NCBI GenBank assembly: GCA_047610385.1
Contig: JBLGAC010000011.1
Span: forward strand, 23,427-87,426
DNA: 64,000 nt
Reading direction: 5' to 3'
DNA from: JBOCEF01 sp047610385
GTDB lineage: Bacteria > Pseudomonadota > Alphaproteobacteria > Rhodobacterales > Rhodobacteraceae
The translations under genes and the position numbers were made by a program. Under the pieces are notes generated by a model that saw nothing but the letters and a program-made list of their open reading frames with translations, made no database searches and was not told the origin of the DNA. How positions within the stretch are numbered: position 1 is the first letter of the stretch; each line of letters begins with the position of its first letter. Of the stretch, positions 52,608-61,716 are shown piece after piece.

Positions 52608-53030
52608 TCATTCGTCGCGATACACGCGCTCACGCCGCTCATGCTGTTCCTGCGCGGCAAGCGACAGCGTGGCAATAGGCCGGGCCTCAAGGCGTTTGAG
52701 GCTGATCGGATCGCCGGTCACCTCACAATACCCGTAGACCCCTTCGTCGATCCGCCGCAGCGCCGCATCGATCTTGGAGATCAGCTTGCGCTGACGGTCC
52801 CGTGTGCGCAGCTCAAGCGCACGATCGGTTTCTGCGGACGCGCGATCAGCGACGTCAGGCGTGTTGAGCGCGGATTCCTGCAGGCCCGAAAGGGTATCCC
52901 TGCTGTCATCCAAAAGCGCCTCACGCCACTCCATAAGCTTTCGGCGGAAGAATTCCTTCTGCCGGTCGTTCATGAAAGTCTCTGCATCCGTCGGTTTATA
53001 TCCGGCGTCGATGGCAATGTCGGACTGCAT
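52608..53030 (-). CDS. dksA: DksA homologue with only one zinc-finger cysteine
   Basis: A 140-residue RNA-polymerase-binding regulator that acts with ppGpp. The coiled-coil tip carries the critical D59-V-A-D62-R-A64 (DxxDxA) motif. The globular domain aligns with DksA (YGYCEVTGDPISLKRLEARPIATLSLAAQE), but only Cys102 of the four zinc cysteines remains; the others are Thr, Ser and Ala. Such zinc-free but functional DksA proteins are known from Rhodobacter. The start at 53030 matches relatives (MQSDIAIDAGYKPTD). Confidence 0.93.
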   Translation of the reverse strand: MQSDIAIDAGYKPTDAETFMNDRQKEFFRRKLMEWREALLDDSRDTLSGLQESALNTPDVADRASAETDRALELRTRDRQRKLISKIDAALRRIDEGVYGYCEVTGDPISLKRLEARPIATLSLAAQEQHERRERVYRDE

Positions 53031-53382
53031 ATGCAGGCACCCCAAGCTGTTGTCATGTTGCCCGCCCGGCGCATAGATCGGTGATCGGTACGAGCGACCA
53101 AACCCGTGCCTGCGATCCGGCGCCCGACGGCGTCAACCTCTCCCTCCGAGGCTGCGGCCCGTATAGCAGGGCGCGTTCGCAATTGTCACGACAAAGCTTC
53201 GTAAACCGTTGTAAAGTTTTAACAACGCATCAAAATAAAGCGGCTTATCAGGGGTTTTGCCCATATCATGAGCGGTTTTTGACAATTGCCGCCCCATGCT
53301 GCGGCGCCGCAGCCCCCTTGCAACCGCCCGCGCCGGCAGGCAGATTGCATACTGACGGGTATGTAGATGGAGCGTCGCAACG
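53031..53382. other. divergent intergenic region between dksA and the MoxR gene
   Basis: About 350 bases with no convincing gene. It contains an AT-rich segment around 53200-53250 with the inverted repeat GTTGT...ACAAC (53208-53226), a possible operator or promoter element for either divergent transcript. Confidence 0.5.
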
Positions 53383-54237
53383 ATGCGGTTCGAAGGCACG
53401 AGCGACTATGTCGCCACCGAAGATCTGAAGGTCGCGGTCAACGCGGCAATCACGCTGGAGCGTCCCTTGCTGGTCAAGGGAGAGCCGGGCACAGGCAAGA
53501 CTGAGCTCGCGCGCCAGATCGCCGAGGCGCTTGGCGTCCCGATGATTGAGTGGTCGGTGAAATCCACCACCCGCGCCCAGCAAGGGCTGTATGAATATGA
53601 TGCAGTCAGCCGCCTGCGCGACAGCCAGCTTGGCGATGCGCGCGTCGGCGACGTGGGTAACTACATCAAACGCGGCAAGCTGTGGGACGCGTTCACCGCG
53701 GACGGCAAGGTCGTGCTGCTGATCGACGAAGTCGACAAGGCGGACATTGAGTTTCCAAACGACCTGCTGCAGGAACTCGACCGTATGGAGTTCTTTGTCT
53801 ACGAGACCGGTGAGACGGTGCGGGCCAAAACGCGCCCCATTGTGATCATCACCTCAAACAACGAAAAGGAACTGCCAGACGCGTTCCTGCGCCGTTGTTT
53901 TTTCCACTATATCCAGTTCCCCGACAGCGCGACGATGGAGCAGATCGTCAAGGTCCACTACCCTGACATCAAACAGTCCCTGCTGCGCGCTGCGCTGACA
54001 CAGTTCTACGAAATCCGCGACGTGGCTGGCCTCAAGAAAAAGCCCTCAACCTCTGAGGCGCTCGATTGGCTGCGGCTGCTGATGTCGGACGATCTTGATG
54101 GCGCGGACCTGCGCAAGGACGCCCATGAAATGTTGCCGCGGATGCATGGCGCACTGCTCAAGAACGAACAGGACGTGCATCTGTTCGAACGGCTCGCGTT
54201 CATCGCGCGGCGCCAGGGCGGGGGCGGCCAGCGATGA
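53383..54237 (+). CDS. MoxR-type AAA ATPase
   Basis: A 284-residue AAA+ ATPase of the MoxR family (CoxD-like group). It has Walker A GEPGTGKT (33-40), Walker B VVLLIDEVDKAD (about 110-120), sensor 1 IVIITSNNEKELPDAFLRRC and the arginine finger therein. Such ATPases act as chaperones that mature or insert metal cofactors, nearly always with a VWA-domain partner, which here is encoded at 54860. It overlaps the following GNAT gene by four bases. Confidence 0.93.
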   Translation: MRFEGTSDYVATEDLKVAVNAAITLERPLLVKGEPGTGKTELARQIAEALGVPMIEWSVKSTTRAQQGLYEYDAVSRLRDSQLGDARVGDVGNYIKRGKLWDAFTADGKVVLLIDEVDKADIEFPNDLLQELDRMEFFVYETGETVRAKTRPIVIITSNNEKELPDAFLRRCFFHYIQFPDSATMEQIVKVHYPDIKQSLLRAALTQFYEIRDVAGLKKKPSTSEALDWLRLLMSDDLDGADLRKDAHEMLPRMHGALLKNEQDVHLFERLAFIARRQGGGGQR

Positions 54238-54674
54238 CAGTCTCGGTACGCCCCCTCGCGCCCGCGGATGAGGCTGAGTGGCGGCGCCTTTGGACCGGCT
54301 ATCTGACGTTTTATGAGGCGACCTTGCCCGAAGACGTCTACCAAGCCACCTTTGCGCGCCTGCTGCCCGGCGGGTCGCCGGACATGCGCGGCCTGATTGC
54401 CGAGGTTGGCGGCAAACCCGTCGGCCTGGTGCATTACATCTTTCACAGCCATTGCTGGCGCCCCGAAGGCACGACCTACCTTCAGGACCTGTATGTGGAC
54501 CCGGGCACCCGCGGCACCGGCGCGGGCCGTGCCTTGATTGCGGCGGTCTATGCTGCGGCCGACGCGGCGGGCAAGCCTGCGGTCTACTGGATGACGCAGG
54601 ACTACAACGCCACGGCGCGGGTGCTTTACGACCGCATCGCCACCCTCACCCCCTTTATAAAGTATGCCCGATGA
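54234..54674 (+). CDS. GNAT-family N-acetyltransferase
   Basis: A 146-residue acetyltransferase with the acetyl-CoA-binding region LYVDPGTRGTGAGRALIAAV (motif A, RGTGAGR) and the C-terminal YNATARVLYDRI typical of the fold. The substrate is unknown. It is inserted between the MoxR and VWA genes with ATGA overlaps on both sides, so it is made together with them. Confidence 0.88.
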   Translation: MTVSVRPLAPADEAEWRRLWTGYLTFYEATLPEDVYQATFARLLPGGSPDMRGLIAEVGGKPVGLVHYIFHSHCWRPEGTTYLQDLYVDPGTRGTGAGRALIAAVYAAADAAGKPAVYWMTQDYNATARVLYDRIATLTPFIKYAR

Positions 54675-54844
54675 TCCTGATCCTGATCTTCCTCGGTTTC
54701 TTCGCCCTCGGCGTCCTGCGCGCCCGCCGTGCGGGCGGCAATATCACCGACCAGCTCCGCTATGGCTTTACCCATGGCCTGCCCGCGGTGCTGGTTGTCT
54801 ATGCCGTTGCCACGATTGGTGACTGGCAGGGCTTCTTCAACTGA
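54671..54844 (+). CDS. 57-residue membrane protein in the MoxR/VWA operon
   Basis: A short frame starting at the ATG that overlaps the GNAT stop. It encodes two hydrophobic segments (MILILIFLGFFALGVL and GLPAVLVVYAVATIG) separated by a basic loop (RARRAGGN). It ends 15 bases before the VWA gene start. The tight overlaps and membrane-protein composition support a real gene. It has no recognised family. Confidence 0.7.
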   Translation: MILILIFLGFFALGVLRARRAGGNITDQLRYGFTHGLPAVLVVYAVATIGDWQGFFN

Positions 54845-54859
54845 CCTGACGGGGCCGCC

Positions 54860-56047
54860 ATGTTCACGAATTTCTTCCTGTCGCTACGCAAGGCCAAGGT
54901 GCCGGTGTCCTTGCGCGAATACCTCATGCTGCTCGAAGCGATGGAGCGGCAGGTGGTGACCTTTGACATTGAGGGGTTCTACTACCTCTCCCGCGCTGCG
55001 CTGGTGAAGGATGAGCGGAACATCGACCGCTTTGACCAGGTGTTCGGCCAGGTGTTCAAGGGGCTCGAAGCCGTGTCTGGCGCGTCTGAGGGCATTGATC
55101 CCGTCAATCTGCCCGAAGAGTGGCTGCGCAAGCTGGCTGAAAAACATCTGAGCCCCGACGAGATGAAGGAAATTGAGGCTCTGGGCGGGTTCGACAAGCT
55201 GATGGAGACCCTGCGCGAGCGCCTTGAGGAGCAAAAAGGCCGCCATCAAGGTGGCAGCAAATGGATCGGCACCGCCGGCACATCGCCCTTTGGTGCCTAT
55301 GGCTACAACCCGGAAGGCGTGCGGATCGGCCAGCATGAAAGCCGCCACCGCAGGGCTGCCAAAGTCTGGGACCGCCGTGATTTCCGCGATTTTGACGACA
55401 CGCGCGAACTTGGCACTCGCAACATCAAGGTGGCGCTGAAACGGCTGCGCCGCTGGGTGCGCGACGGCGCGCAGGAGGAACTGGATCTGGACGGCACCAT
55501 CCGGTCCACGGCTGAGCATGGCTATCTGGACGTCAAGACCCGGCCAGAGCGCAGGAATGCCGTGAAGGTGCTGCTGCTGCTCGATGTTGGCGGGTCGATG
55601 GACGACCATGTGAAGGTGGTGGAGGAACTGTTTTCCGCCGCCCGCACTGAGCTGAAATACCTTGAGCATTATTATTTCCACAATTGCCTGTATGAAGGCC
55701 TGTGGAAAAGCAACACCCGCCGCTGGACCGATCAGATCCCAACCCATGAGGTGTTGCGCACTTACGGGCCGGACTGGAAATGCATCTTTGTCGGCGACGC
55801 CGCGATGTCGCCCTATGAGATCGCGTATCCCGGTGGGGCGAATGAACATTGGAACGAGGAATCAGGTGAAACTTGGCTTCGGCGCGCCATGGATCAGTGG
55901 CAATCCAATGTCTGGATCAACCCCAGCCCGCCGGAGAGGTGGGGCTACACCCAATCGGTCGACATGATCCGGAAAATTACCGGCGACCGCATGTTTCCAA
56001 TGACCCTTGAAGGGTTGGACGGGGCCATGAAGTCGCTGGGCCGCTGA
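54860..56047 (+). CDS. VWA-domain protein, CoxE family
   Basis: A 395-residue protein. The N-terminal helical half includes FLSLRKAKVPVSLREYLMLLEAM and LPEEWLRKLAEKHLSPDEMKEIEALGGFDKLMETLRERLEEQ. The C-terminal von Willebrand A domain starts at VLLLLDVGGSMDDHV (about 237-251). The metal-ion site is DVGGS rather than the usual DxSxS, as is common in the CoxE group. It partners with the MoxR ATPase upstream. The client protein is not evident here. Confidence 0.9.
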   Translation: MFTNFFLSLRKAKVPVSLREYLMLLEAMERQVVTFDIEGFYYLSRAALVKDERNIDRFDQVFGQVFKGLEAVSGASEGIDPVNLPEEWLRKLAEKHLSPDEMKEIEALGGFDKLMETLRERLEEQKGRHQGGSKWIGTAGTSPFGAYGYNPEGVRIGQHESRHRRAAKVWDRRDFRDFDDTRELGTRNIKVALKRLRRWVRDGAQEELDLDGTIRSTAEHGYLDVKTRPERRNAVKVLLLLDVGGSMDDHVKVVEELFSAARTELKYLEHYYFHNCLYEGLWKSNTRRWTDQIPTHEVLRTYGPDWKCIFVGDAAMSPYEIAYPGGANEHWNEESGETWLRRAMDQWQSNVWINPSPPERWGYTQSVDMIRKITGDRMFPMTLEGLDGAMKSLGR

Positions 56048-56381
56048 GGTTTTTTGCGGCTGCGCAGATCGGTGAACAATCAAGCGTCAATTTCACGTCA
56101 CCATCTGCACAGGCCCGCGATGCCAAGCGCACTTGCGCCCAGCAGGCGCTTTCTCAGCCCCATGCCGGTTGCCGGTGGGGCATGGTCAGCCACCACCCAA
56201 ACAGCGCTGGCCCGGTGGTGGCGCGATGCAGCATCACCAACCGGTTCAATTTCGCCGAAAAGCTGGGGGGCATTTTGCCCAAGGTGATGGCGCCGCGCAG
56301 GGGTATCGGGCCGCAATTGGCCACATGCAAAAGGGGGCGCCGCGATCGGCTCCCCCTTCACATCCGCGGTGCCGCTTGGCC
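56048..56381. other. intergenic region between converging genes, no gene seen
   Basis: About 330 bases between the VWA gene and the MORN gene. Open frames exist on both strands but none resembles a known protein or has a good ribosome site. The segment next to the MORN gene carries its terminator (56331-56358). Confidence 0.5.
56331..56358 (-). terminator. terminator of the MORN-repeat gene
   Basis: An AAGGGGG / CCCCCTT stem with an inner CCG/CGG pairing, followed on the minus strand by TT and a G/C-poor step, 24 bases after the MORN stop. Confidence 0.65.
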
Positions 56382-57818
56382 TCAGTTTGCCTGAGCAGCG
56401 GCGGCCTCGGCTTCTTCTTTGGTGCCGCGGCGCCCGTTGACCCAAAAGCCATCATAGATCGCGCCTGAGGCGTATTCCATCCGGCCTTCGCCATGGCGCT
56501 GGCCCTTCAGGAAGTTGCCCTGATAGACGTCGCCATTGGCATATTTGGCGTTGCCCGCGCCGTGGATTTCACCATCCAGCCAGCCGCCCGCGTATTCGAA
56601 CCCGTCGGTCATGCGGATCGCGCCGGCGCCTTCGCGCAGGCCCTCAACGAACTCCCCCTCATAGATCGCGCCATCGGGGAAGGTGGTCACGCCCGGGCCG
56701 TGCTGCAGCCCATCGCGCCATTCGCCGACATACTGATAGCCGTCGGGATACGAGACCTTGCCCACGCCGTGGTTTTTGCCGTTGCGGAACTCACCCTCAT
56801 AGACGGCACCGTTGGCATAGGTGGCCTTGCCCTGGCCCTGGATCACGCCGTCGGCCCAGTCGCCATCATACGACCCACCATCGGCATAGGTGATCTTGCC
56901 GAACCCGTGGGGCGCGCCGTTGACGAATGCGCCTTCATGCACTGACCCGTTAGGATAGCGCGCAACGCCGTCGCCTTCGATGCGGCCTTCGACCCAGTCG
57001 CCTTCGTATTCATAGCCGTCCGAGGCGACGAACCGCCCCTTGCCGTGGCGTTCATCATCCTTGAACGCGCCGGTGAAGACGTCGCCATTGGCATAGCGCG
57101 CGACGCCTTGACCTTCGCGCTTGCCGTCAACGAAGTCACCTTCGTAGATGTCGCCATTGGGCTGGGTGGCGATGCCGATGCCGTGGATGCGGCCTTCAAG
57201 CCATTCGCCCGAATAGGTAAAGCCGTCGGGCAGGCGGATTTCGCCCTGTCCCGCACGCTGGCCCGCAACCAGCTGGCCGGTGAACACCGAGCCGTCGGGA
57301 TACGTCACCGCGCCCTCGCCGTCGGGCATGCCGTCCTTGAACGCGCCCTCATAGCGATACCCGTTTGGCCGGGTCATCACGCCCATGCCGTTCTGGGTGG
57401 AATTCTTGAATTCGCCTTCGTACACGATGCCGTTGGCGTAGCTGGCCATGCCCTGGCCGTCGATCACGCCGGCCTTCCAGTCGCCCTCAAAGGTCGAGCC
57501 GTCGGCATAGGTGATCTTGCCTATGCCGTGGGGTGCGCCGTCGATAAATGCGCCTTCGTAAATTGATCCGTTGGGATAGTTGGCGATGCCCTGACCTTCG
57601 ATCCGGCCTTCGACCCATTCGCCCGCATAGCGGAACCCATCAGGGCGAGAGAACGAACCCTGCCCATGCTGGCGGCCGTCCTTAAACTCACCCTCATAGA
57701 TGTCGCCGCTGTCGTATTGCTTTGTCTGGACAGTGCTTTGGGCGATTGCGGGCACGGCACTCAGGGCCGCAGTCGCCAAAACTACGCTTGCCAGTAAATG
57801 GCCACGGTGATCACGCAT
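56382..57818 (-). CDS. secreted MORN-repeat protein (18 full repeats)
   Basis: A 478-residue protein with a signal peptide (MRDHRGHLLASVVLATAALSAVPAIAQ). Eighteen full 23-residue MORN repeats of the form YxGEFxxGxxHGxGxxxxxDG follow, then a partial nineteenth and an Ala/Glu-rich tail. Repeats 1-9 match repeats 10-18 in order, so the gene arose by duplication of a nine-repeat block. MORN arrays form elongated beta sheets that bind proteins or lipids; here it should act in the periplasm or at the surface. No enzyme domain is attached. The start at 57818 was chosen for the signal peptide. Confidence 0.92.
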   Translation of the reverse strand: MRDHRGHLLASVVLATAALSAVPAIAQSTVQTKQYDSGDIYEGEFKDGRQHGQGSFSRPDGFRYAGEWVEGRIEGQGIANYPNGSIYEGAFIDGAPHGIGKITYADGSTFEGDWKAGVIDGQGMASYANGIVYEGEFKNSTQNGMGVMTRPNGYRYEGAFKDGMPDGEGAVTYPDGSVFTGQLVAGQRAGQGEIRLPDGFTYSGEWLEGRIHGIGIATQPNGDIYEGDFVDGKREGQGVARYANGDVFTGAFKDDERHGKGRFVASDGYEYEGDWVEGRIEGDGVARYPNGSVHEGAFVNGAPHGFGKITYADGGSYDGDWADGVIQGQGKATYANGAVYEGEFRNGKNHGVGKVSYPDGYQYVGEWRDGLQHGPGVTTFPDGAIYEGEFVEGLREGAGAIRMTDGFEYAGGWLDGEIHGAGNAKYANGDVYQGNFLKGQRHGEGRMEYASGAIYDGFWVNGRRGTKEEAEAAAAQAN

Positions 57819-58114
57819 ACCCAAATCGTCCCTGTCCCGACCGCCATAAACAAGAGCCTGGCGGCCACCTCCCACGAAACGCAGCAAGGGTGCGGTGAAA
57901 CGCCCTTAAGCATCCTGTCGCAGTCTATGGACAACATGCAATGCTGACAACAGGTGCATACAGGACTCATTCACCCTGACCATGCCGAGGCCGCGCCGCA
58001 AGCCCTCATGTACATGAACCCGCGCGGGGGCTTGCCGCTGGGCGCCATCATCGGGTAAGGCCGCGCTTCAGGCGGCTCCGTCCCCGTCCCCCTACGCCTG
58101 CAGGAGACCGGCCC

Positions 58115-59785
58115 ATGACAGACGCCTTCCGCATCACGCTCGGGCAGCTCGACCCGGTGGTCGGCGACATCCGCGGCAATGCCGATCAAGCCCGCGCCGC
58201 ATGGCGTGCAGGCAAGGATGCAGGCGCCGATCTGGTGGCGTTGCCGGAGATGTTTTTGGCCGGATACCAGCCGCAGGACCTGATTCTGAAGCCCGCGTTT
58301 CTGGATGCCTGTGAGGCTGAGCTTGCGCGCCTTGCGTCCGATTGCGCCGATGGGCCGGCGCTGGGCATCGGCGCGCCACTGCGCGAGGACGGCCATATCT
58401 ACAACGCGTGGATTGTGCTCGACGGCGGCAAGGTTGTTGGGGCGGCCAAAAAGCATCACCTGCCCACTTACGGCGTGTTTGATGAAAAGCGCCTCTATGC
58501 CTCGGCCGACCCGCAAGGGCCGATCATGGTGCGCGGCGTGCGCGTCGGGGCCCCGATCTGCGAAGATGCGTGGTTCCCCGACATCGCCGAGACCCTTGAG
58601 GAATCAGGCGCCGAGATTCTGCTGGTCGCCAACGGATCGCCCTATGAGCGCGGCAAGATTGAAATCCGCCACCAGCTGATGGTGTCCCGCGCTGTGGAAA
58701 CCGGGCTGCCGGTGATCTATCTGAACCGCACCGGCGGGCAGGACGATCAGGCCTTTGACGGGGCATCCTTTGCGGTGCAGCGCAATGGCGCGCTGGCGCT
58801 GCAATTGCCGATGTTCGACACGATGCTGCACCACCTGGACCTGACGCGCGGCGATGATGGCTGGGTTGTGACCCAAGGGCCGCTGGCCCCGATCCCCGAA
58901 GAACAGGACCGCGATTACCGCGCGATGGTTGAGGCAACCCGCGACTACGCCCGCAAAACCGGGTTCAAGACCGCGCTGCTTGGCCTTTCTGGCGGCGTGG
59001 ACAGCGCGCTGGTTGCCGCCATTGCTGCCGACGCGCTGGGGCCGGAAAACGTGCGCTGCGTGATGCTGCCGTCGCAATACACGTCCCAGCACAGTCTGGA
59101 TGACGCTGCTGAGGTCGCGCGGGCGCTTGGCTGCACCTTGCAAAACCTGCCAATCGCACCCGGCGTGGCGGCGATCGAAGCGTCGCTTGCGCCCCTGTTC
59201 GAAGGCCGCGGCGCGGACGTCACCGAAGAAAACATCCAATCGCGCCTGCGCGGGCTGTTCTTGATGGCGCTGTCCAACAAGTTCGGCGACCTGCTGCTGA
59301 CCACCGGCAACAAGTCTGAGATGGCCGTGGGCTACTGCACCCTTTACGGCGACATGAACGGCGGCTGGAACCCGATCAAAGACCTTTATAAAATGCGGGT
59401 CTTTGCGGCGTGCCGCTGGCGCAATGAAAACCATGAGCCTTGGATGAAAGGCCCCGCGGGCGTGGTCATCCCGACCCGCGTGGTGGAAAAAGCGCCCTCG
59501 GCCGAACTGCGCGCCGACCAGAGGGACGATGACAGCCTGCCGCCATACCCCGTGCTCGACGACATGCTTGAGCGGTTGGTGGAGCGCGATGCCTCAGTGG
59601 CCGATTGCGTTGCTGCGGGCCATGACAAGGCTGAGGTGAAGCGGATCGAGCGTCTGCTGCATCTGGCCGAATACAAACGCCATCAGTCCGCGCCGGGGCC
59701 GAAACTTGGCCCGCGCGCATTCTGGCTCGACCGCCGCTATCCCATCGCCAATTCCTGGCGCGACCGCCCTGAGGAGGCTTCATGA
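58115..59785 (+). CDS. nadE: glutamine-dependent NAD+ synthetase
   Basis: A 556-residue two-domain enzyme converting deamido-NAD to NAD. The N-terminal nitrilase-type glutaminase has the Glu (VALPEMFLAGY, about 43), Lys (AAKKHHLP, about 112) and Cys (APICEDAWF, about 147) triad. The C-terminal synthetase has the ATP pyrophosphatase loop LSGGVDSAL (about 289-297) and TTGNKSEMAVGYCTLYGDMNGG. Its stop overlaps the next gene by four bases. Confidence 0.97.
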   Translation: MTDAFRITLGQLDPVVGDIRGNADQARAAWRAGKDAGADLVALPEMFLAGYQPQDLILKPAFLDACEAELARLASDCADGPALGIGAPLREDGHIYNAWIVLDGGKVVGAAKKHHLPTYGVFDEKRLYASADPQGPIMVRGVRVGAPICEDAWFPDIAETLEESGAEILLVANGSPYERGKIEIRHQLMVSRAVETGLPVIYLNRTGGQDDQAFDGASFAVQRNGALALQLPMFDTMLHHLDLTRGDDGWVVTQGPLAPIPEEQDRDYRAMVEATRDYARKTGFKTALLGLSGGVDSALVAAIAADALGPENVRCVMLPSQYTSQHSLDDAAEVARALGCTLQNLPIAPGVAAIEASLAPLFEGRGADVTEENIQSRLRGLFLMALSNKFGDLLLTTGNKSEMAVGYCTLYGDMNGGWNPIKDLYKMRVFAACRWRNENHEPWMKGPAGVVIPTRVVEKAPSAELRADQRDDDSLPPYPVLDDMLERLVERDASVADCVAAGHDKAEVKRIERLLHLAEYKRHQSAPGPKLGPRAFWLDRRYPIANSWRDRPEEAS

Positions 59786-60309
59786 CCAACAAGACCCCAC
59801 TGGAAGAGGCGTTTGAGGGCGAAATCTGGGCCCCGACCGAATTCTTCGCCAATCACTTCAAGCTGTGGGTGGCGGTGTTCGTGCAGTCAGGCATCGCAAC
59901 CTTCGTGCTGTACAGCTGGGTGACATCAGATTCAGACCAGATGATGGTCCCGGTGCTGTGCGCCGTGCTTTACGGCATCGCGTGGCTTTTCATGCAAGAA
60001 GCCCGCGACACGCGCCCGATCCTGAAATTCAGCGATGAAGGGCTGGAAGATCGCCGCCACGGCTTCACCCCTTGGGATAAGATCGCCTTCTATCAGTATA
60101 AAAAGACAATCTTTTCGCAGGCATTCGGCTACACCCTTGTGAAGGGTGCGCTGCCGCCCAAAGCCGTCGCGATCTTCCGCATCCAGTCGATGATCAACAA
60201 GCTGTCGGGCCGCCCGGCGCGGGTCTGGCAAAAGCACATGGTCGTCGGGGGGCTGGAGCCGATGCTGTACGGTGCGCGCGCCAAACGCCCGGCGTTGGAC
60301 AAGACATGA
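59782..60309 (+). CDS. membrane protein of unknown function
   Basis: A 175-residue protein with two adjacent transmembrane helices (about 27-46 and 53-72). A soluble part beginning LKFSDEGLEDRRHGFTPWDKIAFYQYKKTIF resembles the PH-like regions of bacterial membrane proteins of the YcxB/STM3941 sort. The resemblance is weak. It is tied by four-base overlaps to nadE before and gltX after, so the three form one operon. Confidence 0.75.
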   Translation: MTNKTPLEEAFEGEIWAPTEFFANHFKLWVAVFVQSGIATFVLYSWVTSDSDQMMVPVLCAVLYGIAWLFMQEARDTRPILKFSDEGLEDRRHGFTPWDKIAFYQYKKTIFSQAFGYTLVKGALPPKAVAIFRIQSMINKLSGRPARVWQKHMVVGGLEPMLYGARAKRPALDKT

Positions 60310-61634
60310 TGGGCGCTGTCACCACGCGTTTTGCGCCCTCACCCACCGGGTTTTTGCACCTTGGGAACCTGCGCACGGCGCTGTTCAACTGGGCGCTGGC
60401 ACGCAAGGCCGGTGGGACCTTTATCCTGCGGCTCGACGACACGGACCCCAACCGTTCGCGCGCCGAATATGCCGACGCGATCCGGACCGATCTGGAATGG
60501 CTGGGCCTGACCTGGGACAGGTTTGAGGCCCAGTCCGCGCGCCTGCCGCAATACCAGGCCGCCGCCGACCGCCTGCGCGCGTCAGCCCGGCTTTATCCGT
60601 GTTGGGAGACGCCCGAGGAACTCGACCGCCGCCGCCGCATTCAGCGCACCCGCGGGCTGCCCCCGGTCTATGACCGCGCTGCACTGGCGCTGACTGAGGC
60701 TGAGAAAACCGAACTGGCCCAAAGCCATGCGCCCCATTGGCGGTTCAAGCTTGATCTTGCGCGCATTGAATGGAGCGACGGCATCCTTGGCCCGCAATCG
60801 ATCGACGCGGCCTCGGTGTCCGACCCAGTGCTGATCCGCGGCGACGGGCAGATCCTTTATACTATCGCGTCCGCGGTGGATGATGTGGAAATGGGCGTGA
60901 CCCATGTGGTCCGCGGTGCCGATCATGTCACCAACACCGCCGCGCAGATCCAAGTGATTGCGGCGCTGGGGGCCGCCCATCCCGCCTTTGCGCATCATTC
61001 CCTGCTGACTGGCCCGGGGGGGGAGGCGCTGTCCAAACGCCTCGGCGCCCTGTCGATCCGCGATCTTCGGACCGGTGGCGCAGAGCCGATGGCGATTCTG
61101 TCGCTGCTGGCACGTCTGGGGTCCTCAGACCCGGTGGAGCCGAGGGTGGATCTGGCTGAGATCCTCGACGGTTTTGATCTGTCGCGCTTTGGCGCCGCGC
61201 CGGTCAAGCTTGATCCCGAAGACATCGGGCCGCTGTCCGCGCGGGTGCTGCACGCCACGCCGTTTCCCGCCGCGCGGCTTGCCGCCATGGGCATCGAAGG
61301 GCCTGACGCAGATGCGTTCTGGCACGCCATCCGGGGCAACATCGCCGCGATGACCGATGCCCGCGACTGGTGGGCCATCGCGCAGCAGGGCGCGACCCCG
61401 GTGGTGGCGCAAGAAGACCGCGATTTTGTCGCCCTCAGCCTTGCCCAACTGCCCGAACGCCCGTGGGGGCCCGAAACCTGGCGCGCATGGACCGGTGCCC
61501 TGAAGGCTGAGACGGGGCGCAAGGGCCGCGGGTTGTTTCTGCCGCTCAGGCGTGCGCTGACCGGGCGCGATCATGGGCCGGACATGGCGGCGTTCATGCC
61601 GCTGCTGCACGCGGTTCCTGGCGCGTTGGACTGA
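60306..61634 (+). CDS. gltX: glutamate-tRNA ligase
   Basis: A 442-residue class I synthetase. It has the HIGH-type motif FAPSPTGFLHLGNLRTALFNW at the start, LRLDDTDPNRSR, and a KMSKS-type motif seen as ALSKRLG (about 239-245), followed by a helical anticodon-binding part to the end. The full length argues against the truncated GluQ-RS form. Alphaproteobacteria usually carry two GltX proteins, one of which may charge tRNA-Gln for later amidation; which this is cannot be told. ATGs at 60306 and 60309 are both possible starts. Confidence 0.92.
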   Translation: MMGAVTTRFAPSPTGFLHLGNLRTALFNWALARKAGGTFILRLDDTDPNRSRAEYADAIRTDLEWLGLTWDRFEAQSARLPQYQAAADRLRASARLYPCWETPEELDRRRRIQRTRGLPPVYDRAALALTEAEKTELAQSHAPHWRFKLDLARIEWSDGILGPQSIDAASVSDPVLIRGDGQILYTIASAVDDVEMGVTHVVRGADHVTNTAAQIQVIAALGAAHPAFAHHSLLTGPGGEALSKRLGALSIRDLRTGGAEPMAILSLLARLGSSDPVEPRVDLAEILDGFDLSRFGAAPVKLDPEDIGPLSARVLHATPFPAARLAAMGIEGPDADAFWHAIRGNIAAMTDARDWWAIAQQGATPVVAQEDRDFVALSLAQLPERPWGPETWRAWTGALKAETGRKGRGLFLPLRRALTGRDHGPDMAAFMPLLHAVPGALD

Positions 61635-61716
61635 ACGCGTCGCGCGGGGCTATGCAGCACGCAGCGCAGCGGCCTAATGTGATCGTGACCAAGCATGACC
61701 GTGCCAGGAGGTCCGT

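Noticed and set aside
56382..57750. 69-base periodic repeats
   Set aside because: They are MORN protein repeats within one gene, not a CRISPR or noncoding satellite.
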